This document shows, piece by piece, positions 1 through 5,692 of a stretch of 5,930 nucleotides of DNA; within the stretch, counting starts at the first letter, position 1; each line of letters opens with the position of its first letter. Source of the stretch: UBA724 sp049596815 (GTDB lineage: Bacteria > Bacteroidota > Bacteroidia > Flavobacteriales > Flavobacteriaceae); contig JBMYLY010000074.1 in the NCBI GenBank assembly GCA_049596815.1, positions 1 to 5,930 of the forward strand, in the 5' to 3' direction. The translations under genes were made by a program, and so were the position numbers. The notes below the pieces were generated by a model. The model was given only the letters and a program-made list of their open reading frames with translations. It was not told where the DNA came from and did no database searches.

Positions 1-1
1 C

Positions 2-235
2 CCGTTTTTGTTTTGCTATTACAAAGCTTATGGTATGTCTAAAACTCATATTTTGATGGATTGGGCTTGCGAGCTTAAAGCAGAGCAAAACAGTGTAGTC
101 AAAAAATTCAAAACTTTGGGTTTGCAGATACAGTCTGCTTTGGACAGTCAGGCGGTTTTACAGTTAAAAAAGCATTACTGCCAACCCAAAAAATGTTTGC
201 AATGTGCGTTGGGTCATGAGTTATTTCAATCTTAA
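2..235 (+). CDS. DUF2851 family protein, C-terminal fragment (5' end outside window)
   Basis: The reading frame is open from the left edge and stops at TAA 233-235, so only the last 77 residues are visible. The fragment ends in the pattern I associate with the C-terminus of DUF2851 proteins of Bacteroidota: a WxxELKAEQNSVVKKF segment, then G-L, an SQAVLQLKKHYC segment, and a closing cysteine cluster (C60, C65 and C68 of the fragment; C-x4-C-x2-C) followed by ALGHEL. The cysteine spacing suggests a metal or Fe-S site, but that is inference, since the family has no established function that I know of. The pspC-like gene starts 12 bp downstream, so the two are probably cotranscribed. An ATG at fragment residue 12 exists, but the family-like sequence continues upstream of it, so I treat the gene as truncated by the window and not as a small ORF. 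Confidence 0.8.
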   Translation, partial: PFLFCYYKAYGMSKTHILMDWACELKAEQNSVVKKFKTLGLQIQSALDSQAVLQLKKHYCQPKKCLQCALGHELFQS

Positions 236-243
236 TATATTTG
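236..243 (+). promoter_or_regulatory. candidate -7 element upstream of pspC-like gene
   Basis: The octamer TATATTTG matches the Bacteroidota -7 consensus TAnnTTTG exactly and is identical to the -7 octamer of the rpsU promoter further on. It begins right after the DUF2851 stop codon. The -33 side is weak: the nearest TTG (209-211) leaves a 24-bp spacer, longer than usual. If used, transcription would start at about 247-251, essentially on the ATG at 248, giving a leaderless or nearly leaderless message. In an AT-rich gap a chance match is quite possible. Confidence 0.3.
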
Positions 244-247
244 TGGT

Positions 248-475
248 ATGAGGATAGCGCACCAAGTTCGCCACCGTTTGGAACGACACGGGTACCGTGT
301 GTGTTCACGATTGGCAGAACGCTTGGGCATGCGCGCCAAGCCGGTGCGGTTGTTTTTTATTTATACCAGCTTTTTTTCTTTGGGCATCGGTTTTGTATTG
401 TATTTGATATTGGCTTTTTGGCTGCGCCTCAAAGATTTGATTTTTGCCAAACGCACCTCTGTTTTTGATTTATAA
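248..475 (+). CDS. PspC domain-containing small membrane protein
   Basis: This is a 75-residue protein made of little more than one PspC domain. Residues 15-30 carry the domain's opening G-x-x-VCSRLAERLGM block, followed by PVRLFFIY and a hydrophobic helix at about residues 34-58 that ends in YLILAFWL. A basic tail with KRTSVFDL at the C-terminus is typical of the flavobacterial version. PspC proteins are inner-membrane components of the phage-shock (envelope stress) response in proteobacteria. Short stand-alone PspC proteins in Bacteroidota lack the other psp genes nearby, and none is seen here, so a role in membrane stress is only family-level inference. It lies 12 bp after the DUF2851 gene and 15 bp before the AGCS transporter. 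ATG 248 is chosen because it gives the usual short N-terminus. No Shine-Dalgarno sequence precedes it. Confidence 0.9.
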   Translation: MRIAHQVRHRLERHGYRVCSRLAERLGMRAKPVRLFFIYTSFFSLGIGFVLYLILAFWLRLKDLIFAKRTSVFDL

Positions 476-490
476 ACAAACCCCTTCAAT

Positions 491-2083
491 ATGAAACGTT
501 TTATACTGAGTACATTATTCATGCTGTTGAGTGCCACCACTTTTGCCCAAGACAAAGGACTGGACGACCGCATCAACGAGGCCTTTACACCCATAGCCGA
601 TTGGTGGGGTGGGGTGGTTCTGCACAACTTCCCAGGAACTTCGGTGCCTACCATCATTTTCTTGCTGGTAGGAGGTGCGCTGTTTTTTACCCTGTATTTT
701 GGGTTTATAAACATCCGTCGTTTTCCCTTGGCCATAGGCGTAGTACGGGGCAAATACGATGATGTCGATCATCATGAAGTGGTGAAAAAACCTGCCGTAA
801 GTGTGGTAGATGGTGACTTGCCGGACACCATTAAAGACGAAAGCAAAGACGGAGAGGTAAGTCATTTTCAGGCCTTGGCTACGGCGGTTTCCGGAACCGT
901 GGGCAATGGTAACATTGCAGGTGTTGCGCTGGCCATTGCCGTGGGTGGTCCTGGTGCTACTTTTTGGATGATATTGTGTGGATTGATCGGTATGTCTACC
1001 AAGTTTGTGGAATGTACACTCGGTGTAAAATACAGAGATGTGGGTGAAGACGGTACGGTCTATGGTGGCCCGATGTATTACCTAACAAAAGGACTTAAAG
1101 AGAGAGGATTTGCCCGCATAGGTAAGTTTTTGGCGGTGGTGTTTGCGGTGTTATGCATTGGTGCATCGTTTGGAGGCGGCAATGCAGCCCAGTCCAACCA
1201 AGCAGCCATGCAATTGGTAGATTCCTTTGGAATGACAGGCGGCAATGCACGCACGATTATAGGGTTCATTATGATGGTGTTTGTGGGTATCATAATCATA
1301 GGTGGTATAAAGCGAATTGCTTCAGTGACCGAAAAAGTGGTTCCATTCATGGCTTTGATGTATGTGGGTGCGTGCTTGTATATCATTTTGACAAACATCT
1401 CTTTTGTGGACAATGCGTTTGCAATGATTTTCACCCAAGCTTTTAACCCTCAAGCAGGACTCGGTGGTTTGTTAGGGGTGTTAATCACCGGTTTCAGACG
1501 CGCCGCATTTTCCAATGAAGCAGGTGCTGGTTCGGCATCGATTGCGCATTCAGCGGTAAAGACCAAATATGCGGCTTCTGAAGGTTTGGTAGCCTTGTTG
1601 GAACCATTCATTGACACGGTAGTGATTTGTACCATGACGGCTTTGGTGATTATCATCTTTAATGGAGACCAAAGTGTCTTTACCTATGGCGGAGAAAATG
1701 GTGTGGTCATGATTGACGGTGTGGGCGTGGAAGGTGCCGGTATTACGGCGGCGGCTTTTGCCAATTACATCTCTTTCTCAGGTCCGTTTTTGACCATAGC
1801 CGTGGTCTTGTTTGCCATTTCGACGATGATTTCTTGGTCGTACTATGGTTTGCAGTCATGGATGTTTGTATTTGGTAAAAACAAGTGGTCAGACTTGACA
1901 TACAAGCTGTTGTTTTTGGCGTTTATTGTGATTGGTGCTGCTGGGGATATGTCGGCCGTATGGACTTTTTCGGATGCGATGATTTTGGCCTTGGTATTCC
2001 CCAATATGATTGGCCTGTTCTTCTTGTTCCCCAAAGTGAAACAAGAGCTTAATAGATATCTGAAAGCCATCCGAACGGCATAA
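491..2083 (+). CDS. sodium:alanine symporter family protein (AGCS family)
   Basis: A 530-residue inner-membrane transporter of the alanine/glycine:cation symporter family, expected to import a small neutral amino acid with Na+. Residues 1-20 look like a cleavable signal peptide (basic MKRF, hydrophobic core, ATTFA-Q). The family hallmark runs from FQALATAVSGT (126-136) through VGNGNIAGVALAI to VGGPGATFWM (151-160). Further family blocks are VYGGPMYY (190-197), GGGNAAQSNQ (228-237), IKRIASVTEKVVPFMA (273-288) and FSNEAGAGSASIAHSAVKT (340-358). Several hydrophobic segments follow, to about residue 514. A hydrophilic insert of about 40 residues (86-125, rich in D, E, H and K) precedes the hallmark; flavobacterial members usually carry such an insert. 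Length is at the long end for the family because of the leader and insert. The substrate cannot be settled from sequence; alanine, glycine or glutamine are the usual options. It sits 15 bp after pspC and 14 bp before the HhH gene. Confidence 0.93.
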   Translation: MKRFILSTLFMLLSATTFAQDKGLDDRINEAFTPIADWWGGVVLHNFPGTSVPTIIFLLVGGALFFTLYFGFINIRRFPLAIGVVRGKYDDVDHHEVVKKPAVSVVDGDLPDTIKDESKDGEVSHFQALATAVSGTVGNGNIAGVALAIAVGGPGATFWMILCGLIGMSTKFVECTLGVKYRDVGEDGTVYGGPMYYLTKGLKERGFARIGKFLAVVFAVLCIGASFGGGNAAQSNQAAMQLVDSFGMTGGNARTIIGFIMMVFVGIIIIGGIKRIASVTEKVVPFMALMYVGACLYIILTNISFVDNAFAMIFTQAFNPQAGLGGLLGVLITGFRRAAFSNEAGAGSASIAHSAVKTKYAASEGLVALLEPFIDTVVICTMTALVIIIFNGDQSVFTYGGENGVVMIDGVGVEGAGITAAAFANYISFSGPFLTIAVVLFAISTMISWSYYGLQSWMFVFGKNKWSDLTYKLLFLAFIVIGAAGDMSAVWTFSDAMILALVFPNMIGLFFLFPKVKQELNRYLKAIRTA

Positions 2084-2097
2084 AGTAATCCAACAAA

Positions 2098-2928
2098 ATG
2101 CGCCCCTTTTCACGTTGGACACGTCCGCAGCGACGCGGGCTGTTGATTGTATTTGCACTGTCTTTTTTTGGACATATTTCTGTATTCAAATTCTCTAAAA
2201 AATCTGTCCAACAACATATGCGCACCCCTTTGCCTGATGCGGTTGTTGCACAACGAGATTCTTTGCTGGCACTAAAACCGCCTACAGACACGCTGTATCC
2301 ATTCAACCCAAACTACATGTCTGCCTATCATGCCTATCGTTTGGGATTGCCCAAATGGATTCCCGATTCGATCCAAAAACGGGTTGGCCGCCGCCAATAT
2401 TTTTCTAGCCAAAATGAAGTGCGTCGTTTTTTAGAACCCTCCGACAGTAGTTGGTTGACGATAGCACCTTACATCAAACTACCCGAGTTTGCGTCAGTAA
2501 AAAGAAAAACCCCTAAATTTAAACTACAACTCAACTCCGCCAGTTTTGAACAGCTGCAGCAAGTGTATGGAATCGGCCCGGTATTGGCCGAGCGTATTTT
2601 AGACAAGCGCACAGCACTAGGAGGTTTTTTAAACCAAAGCCAATTGGAAGATGTGTGGGGTTTGCAACAAGAAACTATGGTTCGGCTTTGGCGTGTGTTT
2701 TCGCTAGACTCTGTCCCGGTTGTCAATCCGATAAACATCAACACCGCTACCATAGACGAATTGGCTGGGAACTACTACATCAGTTATGGCTTGGCTGCGC
2801 GTATGGTGGCCTACCGCAGCCGACATGGGCAGATTGATGACCTCTATCATATGGCGCAAAGTTTAGAAATAGATTCAGTTCGCATTGCGAGAATTGCCTT
2901 ATATTTGAATACAAAAAAATTGCTTTAA
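2098..2928 (+). CDS. membrane-anchored helix-hairpin-helix (ComEA-like) protein
   Basis: A 276-residue protein with a basic N-terminus (RWTRPQRRG) and one hydrophobic helix at about 14-31, so probably inner-membrane anchored with the rest periplasmic. Three HhH-type units can be read. A degenerate one spans about 68-127 (PFNPNYMSAYHAYRLGLP ... APYIKLPE). A clear ComEA-like one spans 141-202 (LQLNSASFEQL, hairpin GIGPVLAERI, then LEDVWGL). A third spans 211-270 (ININTATIDEL, YISYGLAARMVAYR). HhH units bind DNA backbone non-specifically, and ComEA is the DNA receptor in natural transformation. In Bacteroidota this multi-HhH protein is widespread, but I know of no firm functional assignment, so DNA binding or uptake is inference. 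No other competence gene is in the window. The stop overlaps the next gene's start by one base, implying translational coupling. No Shine-Dalgarno sequence is seen. Confidence 0.87.
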   Translation: MRPFSRWTRPQRRGLLIVFALSFFGHISVFKFSKKSVQQHMRTPLPDAVVAQRDSLLALKPPTDTLYPFNPNYMSAYHAYRLGLPKWIPDSIQKRVGRRQYFSSQNEVRRFLEPSDSSWLTIAPYIKLPEFASVKRKTPKFKLQLNSASFEQLQQVYGIGPVLAERILDKRTALGGFLNQSQLEDVWGLQQETMVRLWRVFSLDSVPVVNPININTATIDELAGNYYISYGLAARMVAYRSRHGQIDDLYHMAQSLEIDSVRIARIALYLNTKKLL

Positions 2929-4094
2929 TGAATATTGAATTAACCTCAGATACCATGGATACCCATACCCATGAAACACGTCAGATGGTGGCAGATGCCG
3001 CCCGCGATTTTGCGCTTCAGCAACTGAAGCCGCATGTCATGAAGTGGGATGAGGCACAGCACTTTCCTGTCGATGCAATGAAGCAAGCTGGAGCGTTGGG
3101 TTTTTTGGGGATGTTGGTGCCTGAAACCTATGGTGGCTCCGGATTGGGCTATCACGAATATGTGGCCATGATTCAAGAAATTTCCAAGGTTGATCCTTCC
3201 ATCGGGCTTTCTGTAGCGGCTCACAATTCGCTTTGCACCAATCACATTTTAAAATTTGGAACAGAATCTCAAAAACTTCGTTGGTTACCCAAACTGGCCA
3301 CAGGTGAGTGGATAGGCGCTTGGGGTTTAACCGAGCACAACACAGGTTCGGACGCCGGCGGCATGAATGCTACTGCCAAAAAAGATGGAGACGAATGGGT
3401 GCTAAACGGTTCCAAAAATTTTATCACGCATGGCATCTCCGCGGACATTGCGGTTGTGATTTTTCGTACAGGCGAGAAAGGGGACAGTCATGGGATGAGT
3501 GCTTTTGCCATTGAACGGGGCACACTCGGATTTAGCTCTGGCAAAAAAGAAGACAAAATGGGCATGCGTGCCTCGGAGACCGCTGAATTGGTTTTTGACA
3601 ATTGCCGTGTTTCTGCGGATAATCTTATTGGCGAAGTAGGCGAAGGATTTATCCAGTCCATGAAAATATTAGACGGTGGGCGTATTTCAATTGCCGCACT
3701 TTCTATCGGGATTGCCAAGGGGGCTTATGAGGCAGCTTTGCAATACTCCAAAGAACGTGTGCAGTTTGGCAAACCCATCAGCAGTTTTCAAGGGGTTTCC
3801 TTCAAATTGGCCGATATGGCCACAGACATTGAAGCTGCCGAGTTGCTTACCCAGAACGCCAGTCAGATGATTAATGAAGGCAAAAAAATGACCAAACAAA
3901 GTGCCATGTGTAAATTGTTTGCTTCTGAAATGTGTGTCAAAGTTGCCAATGAGGCGCTCCAGATTTTTGGAGGCTATGGGTATTCCAAAGAATTTCCGGT
4001 AGAAAAATTCTACAGAGACGCCAAGTTATGTACCATCGGCGAGGGTACCTCCGAGATTCAAAAAGTGGTTATTTCAAAACAAATATTAAAGTAA
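2928..4094 (+). CDS. acyl-CoA dehydrogenase, short-chain/butyryl type
   Basis: A 388-residue FAD flavoenzyme that oxidises acyl-CoA to trans-2-enoyl-CoA and passes electrons to electron-transfer flavoprotein, in fatty-acid or branched-chain amino-acid breakdown. The usual three domains are complete: N-terminal helical (about 12-125), central beta (about 126-228) and C-terminal helical (about 236-384). Visible motifs include WGLTEHNTGSDAGG (132-145; signature 1 region), KERVQFGKPISSFQ (275-288), and signature 2 from Q345 to D364 (QIFGGYGYSKE ... FYRD). The predicted catalytic base is E372 in GEGTSEIQ, the position used by short- and medium-chain enzymes, unlike the helix-G glutamate of isovaleryl- or long-chain types. 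Chain-length preference is not proven by this. The ATG at 2928 overlaps the HhH stop codon (TAATG). M10 (2955) or M20 are alternative starts and would cost no conserved domain, so the first nine residues are uncertain. No terminator is seen before rpsU. Confidence 0.95.
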   Translation: MNIELTSDTMDTHTHETRQMVADAARDFALQQLKPHVMKWDEAQHFPVDAMKQAGALGFLGMLVPETYGGSGLGYHEYVAMIQEISKVDPSIGLSVAAHNSLCTNHILKFGTESQKLRWLPKLATGEWIGAWGLTEHNTGSDAGGMNATAKKDGDEWVLNGSKNFITHGISADIAVVIFRTGEKGDSHGMSAFAIERGTLGFSSGKKEDKMGMRASETAELVFDNCRVSADNLIGEVGEGFIQSMKILDGGRISIAALSIGIAKGAYEAALQYSKERVQFGKPISSFQGVSFKLADMATDIEAAELLTQNASQMINEGKKMTKQSAMCKLFASEMCVKVANEALQIFGGYGYSKEFPVEKFYRDAKLCTIGEGTSEIQKVVISKQILK

Positions 4095-4098
4095 TTTA

Positions 4099-4128
4099 TT
4101 GTCGGCTTACAAATTGTAAGTATATTTG
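4099..4128 (+). promoter_or_regulatory. rpsU promoter (Bacteroidota -33/-7 type)
   Basis: TTG at 4099-4101 and TATATTTG at 4121-4128 are separated by 19 bp, fitting the TTTG / TAnnTTTG consensus of the phylum's primary sigma factor. The -7 octamer is an exact match; the -33 has only TTG (preceded by A). Transcription should begin about 4-8 bases after 4128, giving an rpsU leader of roughly 25-30 nt that contains the Shine-Dalgarno sequence. Confidence 0.65.
4106..4120. repeat. perfect 15-bp palindrome in rpsU promoter spacer (candidate operator)
   Basis: CTTACAA (4106-4112) and TTGTAAG (4114-4120) are exact reverse complements around a single A at 4113. The palindrome fills most of the gap between the -33 and -7 elements and abuts the -7 octamer. 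That is where a dimeric repressor or activator would bind. No T-run follows, so it is not a terminator for the upstream dehydrogenase gene. No regulator is identified. Confidence 0.5.
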
Positions 4129-4145
4129 ACCCCATTTTAAAAGAG

Positions 4146-4152
4146 AGGAGGT
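4146..4152 (+). promoter_or_regulatory. strong Shine-Dalgarno sequence of rpsU
   Basis: AGGAGGT is a seven-base exact complement to the usual 16S rRNA 3' end, with nine bases between the final G of AGGAGG (4151) and the ATG at 4161. It stands out because the other complete genes in the window lack any purine-rich site at a useful distance, as is normal for Bacteroidota. It also supports 4161 as the rpsU start. Confidence 0.85.
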
Positions 4153-4160
4153 TAAGGCTT

Positions 4161-4355
4161 ATGCTAATAATACCCATTAAAGACGGAGAAAACATCGATA
4201 GAGCGCTCAAGCGTTTTAAGCGTAAATTCGACAAAACAGGTACGATGCGTCAGCTTCGTGAGCGTCAAACCTTTACAAAGCCTTCCGTAGCTCGCAGAGC
4301 AACGATTCAAAAAGCACAGTATATTCAGCATCTTCGCGATCAAGAAGAAAATTAA
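4161..4355 (+). CDS. rpsU: 30S ribosomal protein bS21
   Basis: A 64-residue, strongly basic protein of the small ribosomal subunit platform, near the 3' end of 16S rRNA. It matches bS21 of Bacteroidota along its length: MLIIPIKDGENIDRALKRFKRKF at the N-terminus, then GTMRQLRERQTFTKPSVARR and a basic C-terminal helix ending QHLRDQEEN. Length is normal for the phylum. In Bacteroidota, bS21 with bS18 and bS6 holds the anti-Shine-Dalgarno end of 16S rRNA out of reach. The strong Shine-Dalgarno site here fits autoregulation by bS21-free ribosomes, as described for Flavobacterium johnsoniae. It has its own promoter and an intrinsic terminator, so it is probably transcribed largely as a short monocistronic message. 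Confidence 0.97.
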   Translation: MLIIPIKDGENIDRALKRFKRKFDKTGTMRQLRERQTFTKPSVARRATIQKAQYIQHLRDQEEN

Positions 4356-4381
4356 TACTGAATAAACTGCACAATATCTTG

Positions 4382-4426
4382 CATCGAACATGAGTTTTTC
4401 TTAACTTGTGTTCGATGTCTTTTTTT
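4382..4426 (+). terminator. intrinsic terminator after rpsU
   Basis: The arm CATCGAACATGAG (4382-4394) pairs with CTTGTGTTCGATG (4405-4417) in a 13-bp stem with two G-T wobbles and a 10-base loop. TCTTTTTTT follows at 4418-4426. This is a strong rho-independent terminator 26 bp after the rpsU stop. The T-run ends only five bases before the recombinase start codon, so recombinase messages either read through it or begin within or after it. Confidence 0.87.
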
Positions 4427-4431
4427 GTGCT

Positions 4432-5313
4432 ATGCCCTTAACACCCTTTTTAGATTATTTGGCTTTGGAGAAAAATTTTTCTCCCCACACTCTTAAGGCC
4501 TATCAAAAAGACCTCGAGGCGTTTCTTTCTTTTTGCATGCAGGAATACAAAATCAAAGACCTCACGGAGGTAAACTACCCCATGATTCGCCGTTGGATAG
4601 TAATCTTATCTGATAAAGGGTTGGAAACCCAAACAATCAATAGAAAGTGTTCCAGTCTGAAAACCTATTTTAAGTTTTTGCAAAAAATTGAGGTACTTTC
4701 CCAATCGCCAATGCAAGGCCATAAACAGCTCAAATCGACGCCCAAACTGGTGGTACCCCTAACCGAAAAGGAGCTTGAGAAACTGGTGGCTCATTACGAC
4801 GACAGTCACTACGAAGGCGCGAGAGACGCTTTGATCGTTGAGCTATTGTACAGCACCGGTATGCGGCGTGCAGAGTTAATATCTTTATCTGTTAATGATA
4901 TTGACCTAAGCAATGGGCAAATCAGTGTTTTGGGCAAACGAAATAAAGTGCGTCTTATTCCTTTATTACCAAATATTATCAGACGTATGCAGGCATACAT
5001 CGAATTAAGAAACCAACAGGATTGTGCCTCACAAAGCCAATATTTGTTAATCAACACCAAAGGTCAGGCGATTAGTCCTTCCAAAATATATGCATGTGTC
5101 ACTCGATTTTTGAGTATGGTTTCGACCAAACAAAAAATCAGCCCACATGTGTTGCGTCACTCCTTTGCCACACATTTACTCAACAGGGGTGCGGACATCA
5201 ACACCATCAAGGAGTTGTTAGGCCATAGTAGTTTGTCTTCCACACAACTATATGCCAAAGTGCAATTGCCCAAAATCAAAACAGAATATAAATCCGCCCA
5301 TCCGCGTGGCTAG
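4432..5313 (+). CDS. xerC: tyrosine recombinase, XerC/XerD type
   Basis: A 293-residue tyrosine recombinase of the length usual for XerC/XerD, which resolve chromosome dimers at dif sites during division. The N-terminal SAM-like core-binding domain covers about 3-85 (FLDYLALEKNFSPHTLKAYQKDL). The catalytic domain spans about 105-285. All catalytic residues are present: R145 (TGMRRAEL), K169 (GKRNKVR), H239 and R242 (HVLRHSF), H265 (LLGHSS) and nucleophile Y274 (STQLYAKV). The start is placed at ATG 4432; an in-frame GTG at 4408 lies within the rpsU terminator stem and would add eight residues not expected in the family. Full length, intact catalysis and a translation-gene neighbourhood argue for the housekeeping enzyme over a mobile-element integrase. 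Whether it is XerC or XerD cannot be told from one copy, so the symbol is provisional. raiA follows after 27 bp. Confidence 0.88.
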   Translation: MPLTPFLDYLALEKNFSPHTLKAYQKDLEAFLSFCMQEYKIKDLTEVNYPMIRRWIVILSDKGLETQTINRKCSSLKTYFKFLQKIEVLSQSPMQGHKQLKSTPKLVVPLTEKELEKLVAHYDDSHYEGARDALIVELLYSTGMRRAELISLSVNDIDLSNGQISVLGKRNKVRLIPLLPNIIRRMQAYIELRNQQDCASQSQYLLINTKGQAISPSKIYACVTRFLSMVSTKQKISPHVLRHSFATHLLNRGADINTIKELLGHSSLSSTQLYAKVQLPKIKTEYKSAHPRG

Positions 5314-5340
5314 CCACCGAAGGGCACAAATCATTAGCGT

Positions 5341-5640
5341 ATGAAGATAAACATTCAAACCGTTCATTTTTCTATGAAATCCACTCTAAGGGCCTACATT
5401 GAGAGGCGCGTGAATAAGTTTTCGACTTTTTATAATCGCATCATCGGGATAGACCTGTACTTGGTTTTGGATAACCCCTCTGACCATCAAAACAAGCGCG
5501 TGGAGATACGCGTACAAATCCCCGGCGATGACATTATTGTGACCAAGCAAAGTGACACATTTGAAAAGGCTGTGGATATGGTAGCATCGGCCACAGAACG
5601 CCTGTTGGTACGTCGCAAAGAAAAAACCAGAATGGTTTGA
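5341..5640 (+). CDS. raiA: ribosome hibernation promoting factor, short form (HPF/RaiA family)
   Basis: A 99-residue protein of the HPF/YfiA/RaiA family, which binds the decoding centre of the 30S subunit and silences ribosomes in stationary phase or starvation. The family pattern is visible: an N-terminal strand MKINIQTVHF, helix SMKSTLRAYIERRVNKF (11-27), strands IDLYLVLDN and NKRVEIRVQIPGDDIIVTKQ, and helix DTFEKAVDMVASATERLL (72-89), closing with a basic tail RRKEKTRMV. Its length shows the short form, without the C-terminal dimerisation domain of long HPFs. It lies 27 bp after the recombinase with no terminator or obvious promoter between, so the two probably share a transcript. Transcription is likely ended by the hairpin at 5693-5721. 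No Shine-Dalgarno sequence is seen. The symbols hpf and raiA are both used for such proteins. Confidence 0.92.
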   Translation: MKINIQTVHFSMKSTLRAYIERRVNKFSTFYNRIIGIDLYLVLDNPSDHQNKRVEIRVQIPGDDIIVTKQSDTFEKAVDMVASATERLLVRRKEKTRMV

Positions 5641-5659
5641 TTTTTTATGCAAAAAATGC

Positions 5660-5691
5660 TTTGAATCAAAAAAAATAAATTGATACATTTG
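5660..5691 (+). promoter_or_regulatory. tRNA operon promoter (Bacteroidota -33/-7 type)
   Basis: TTTG at 5660-5663 and TACATTTG at 5684-5691 are separated by 20 bp of A/T-rich DNA. Both elements match the TTTG / TAnnTTTG consensus exactly, making this the best promoter in the window. It points at tRNA-Thr and whatever follows tRNA-Tyr. The expected start site, about 5695-5699, falls inside the 5' arm of the next hairpin. Confidence 0.8.
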
Positions 5692-5692
5692 C

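Noticed and set aside
361..753. Minus-strand open frame of 130 codons across pspC and the start of the AGCS gene
   Set aside because: It overlaps two well-supported genes on the opposite strand and its translation shows no recognisable domain; the other antisense frames in the window were rejected for the same reason.
4106..4128. Palindrome after the acyl-CoA dehydrogenase as a terminator
   Set aside because: No T-run follows and the stem is AT-rich with almost no loop; its position inside a promoter fits an operator better.
4408..4431. In-frame GTG upstream start that would extend the Xer recombinase by eight residues
   Set aside because: It lies in the 3' arm of the rpsU terminator, and the extra residues precede the usual Xer N-terminus; ATG 4432 gives the normal length.
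4432..5313. Xer-type recombinase beside tRNA genes as the integrase of a genomic island
   Set aside because: The protein has XerC/XerD length and layout, the flanking genes are core translation genes, and I see no attachment-site repeats or cargo genes.
5641..5660. T-rich and A-rich stretch after raiA as a terminator hairpin
   Set aside because: The only pairing is A-T between the two runs with a four-base loop, and no T-run follows; the GC-rich hairpin at 5693-5721 is far better.
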